Shown: one piece after another, positions 63,973-64,000 of the stretch
Layout of the letters: each line of letters begins with the position of its first letter
How positions within the stretch are numbered: the first letter of the stretch is position 1
Assembly (NCBI GenBank): GCA_018266455.1
Contig: JAFEAJ010000010.1
Span: 55,158-119,157, forward strand
Source of the DNA: Bacteroidota bacterium
GTDB taxonomy: Bacteria > Bacteroidota > Bacteroidia > Chitinophagales > Chitinophagaceae
DNA: 64,000 nucleotides
Direction of reading: 5' to 3'
Translations under genes and position numbers: made by a program
Notes under the pieces: generated by a model
Databases searched by the model: none
Seen by the model: only the letters and a program-made list of their open reading frames with translations
What the model was told of the DNA's origin: nothing

Positions 63973-64000
63973 CATTCCTTTCCGCCGTTGTTGGTGTTAG

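Noticed and set aside
1..64000. CRISPR array, integron attC sites, intact transposase or phage genes
   Set aside because: No regularly spaced direct repeats, no transposase or integrase motifs and no phage structural genes were seen. The GTTGGTG/CTAACG motifs near 61392-61407 do not form a valid attC pair.

Overview
The window looks like chromosome of a member of the Bacteroidota, most likely a Chitinophagaceae-type organism (inference). The reasons are moderate-to-low GC; genes that mostly start without a Shine-Dalgarno sequence; several TAnnTTTG-like -7 promoter boxes with an upstream box about 19 nt away; and families typical of the phylum (LytTR two-component pair, DUF4293, DUF4399, DUF1343/NamZ, RHS core protein, PA0069-type radical SAM, secreted S9/S10/CocE peptidases). 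No rRNA, tRNA, CRISPR array or intact insertion sequence was seen.

Layout. 0.4-2.1 kb: an ECF sigma factor, a hairpin-rich intergenic repeat and a probably damaged membrane-anchored gene. 2.1-11 kb: an S9 peptidase, a Gly/Tyr-rich exported protein, glmS, lspA and an amino-acid permease. 11-18 kb: a LytS/LytTR pair, then a sugar-utilisation block (GH3 remnant, esterase, Nudix-fold regulator with a broken Nudix box, divergent GH3 enzyme, frameshifted sugar isomerase). 18-26 kb: glyA, a beta-lactamase-fold hydrolase, a sugar nucleotidyltransferase, a nitronate monooxygenase and the rpsF-rpsR-rplI operon. 26-29.5 kb: a TPR histidine kinase with a NarL-type regulator and a Gly-rich RRM protein. 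29.6-41 kb: mixed metabolism and redox, including a CoA-disulfide-reductase/rhodanese fusion, an SPFH protein and a YpdA-like reductase. 41.5-54.5 kb: cell-wall, glycan and peptide degradation (NamZ, CocE hydrolase, aspartylglucosaminidase, CutC, DUF4091, deacetylase, S10 peptidase) plus fmt.

The accessory end begins at about 54.6 kb. Two diverged copies of a palindromic MITE-like element, each flanked by TAA, lie in opposite orientation at 54.67-54.82 and 58.51-58.65 kb. Between them are a class-A-fold serine hydrolase, a radical SAM protein, a degenerate GxxExxY protein, a 2'-5' RNA ligase-like protein and a separate long palindrome. Next comes a umuDC pair whose UmuD has lost its catalytic Ser and Lys and its scissile Cys; it is preceded by a palindromic candidate operator. 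The window closes with a 5'-truncated RHS protein ending in an LHH (HNH/EndoVII-type) nuclease domain, followed 8 nt later by a SMI1/KNR4 immunity gene: an orphan polymorphic toxin-immunity module.

The most promising places for new biology are the non-cleavable UmuD locus, the orphan RHS-LHH/SMI1 module and the MITE-bounded segment. Two probable single-base homopolymer frameshifts (near 1435 and 17076) may be real pseudogenisation or assembly errors.
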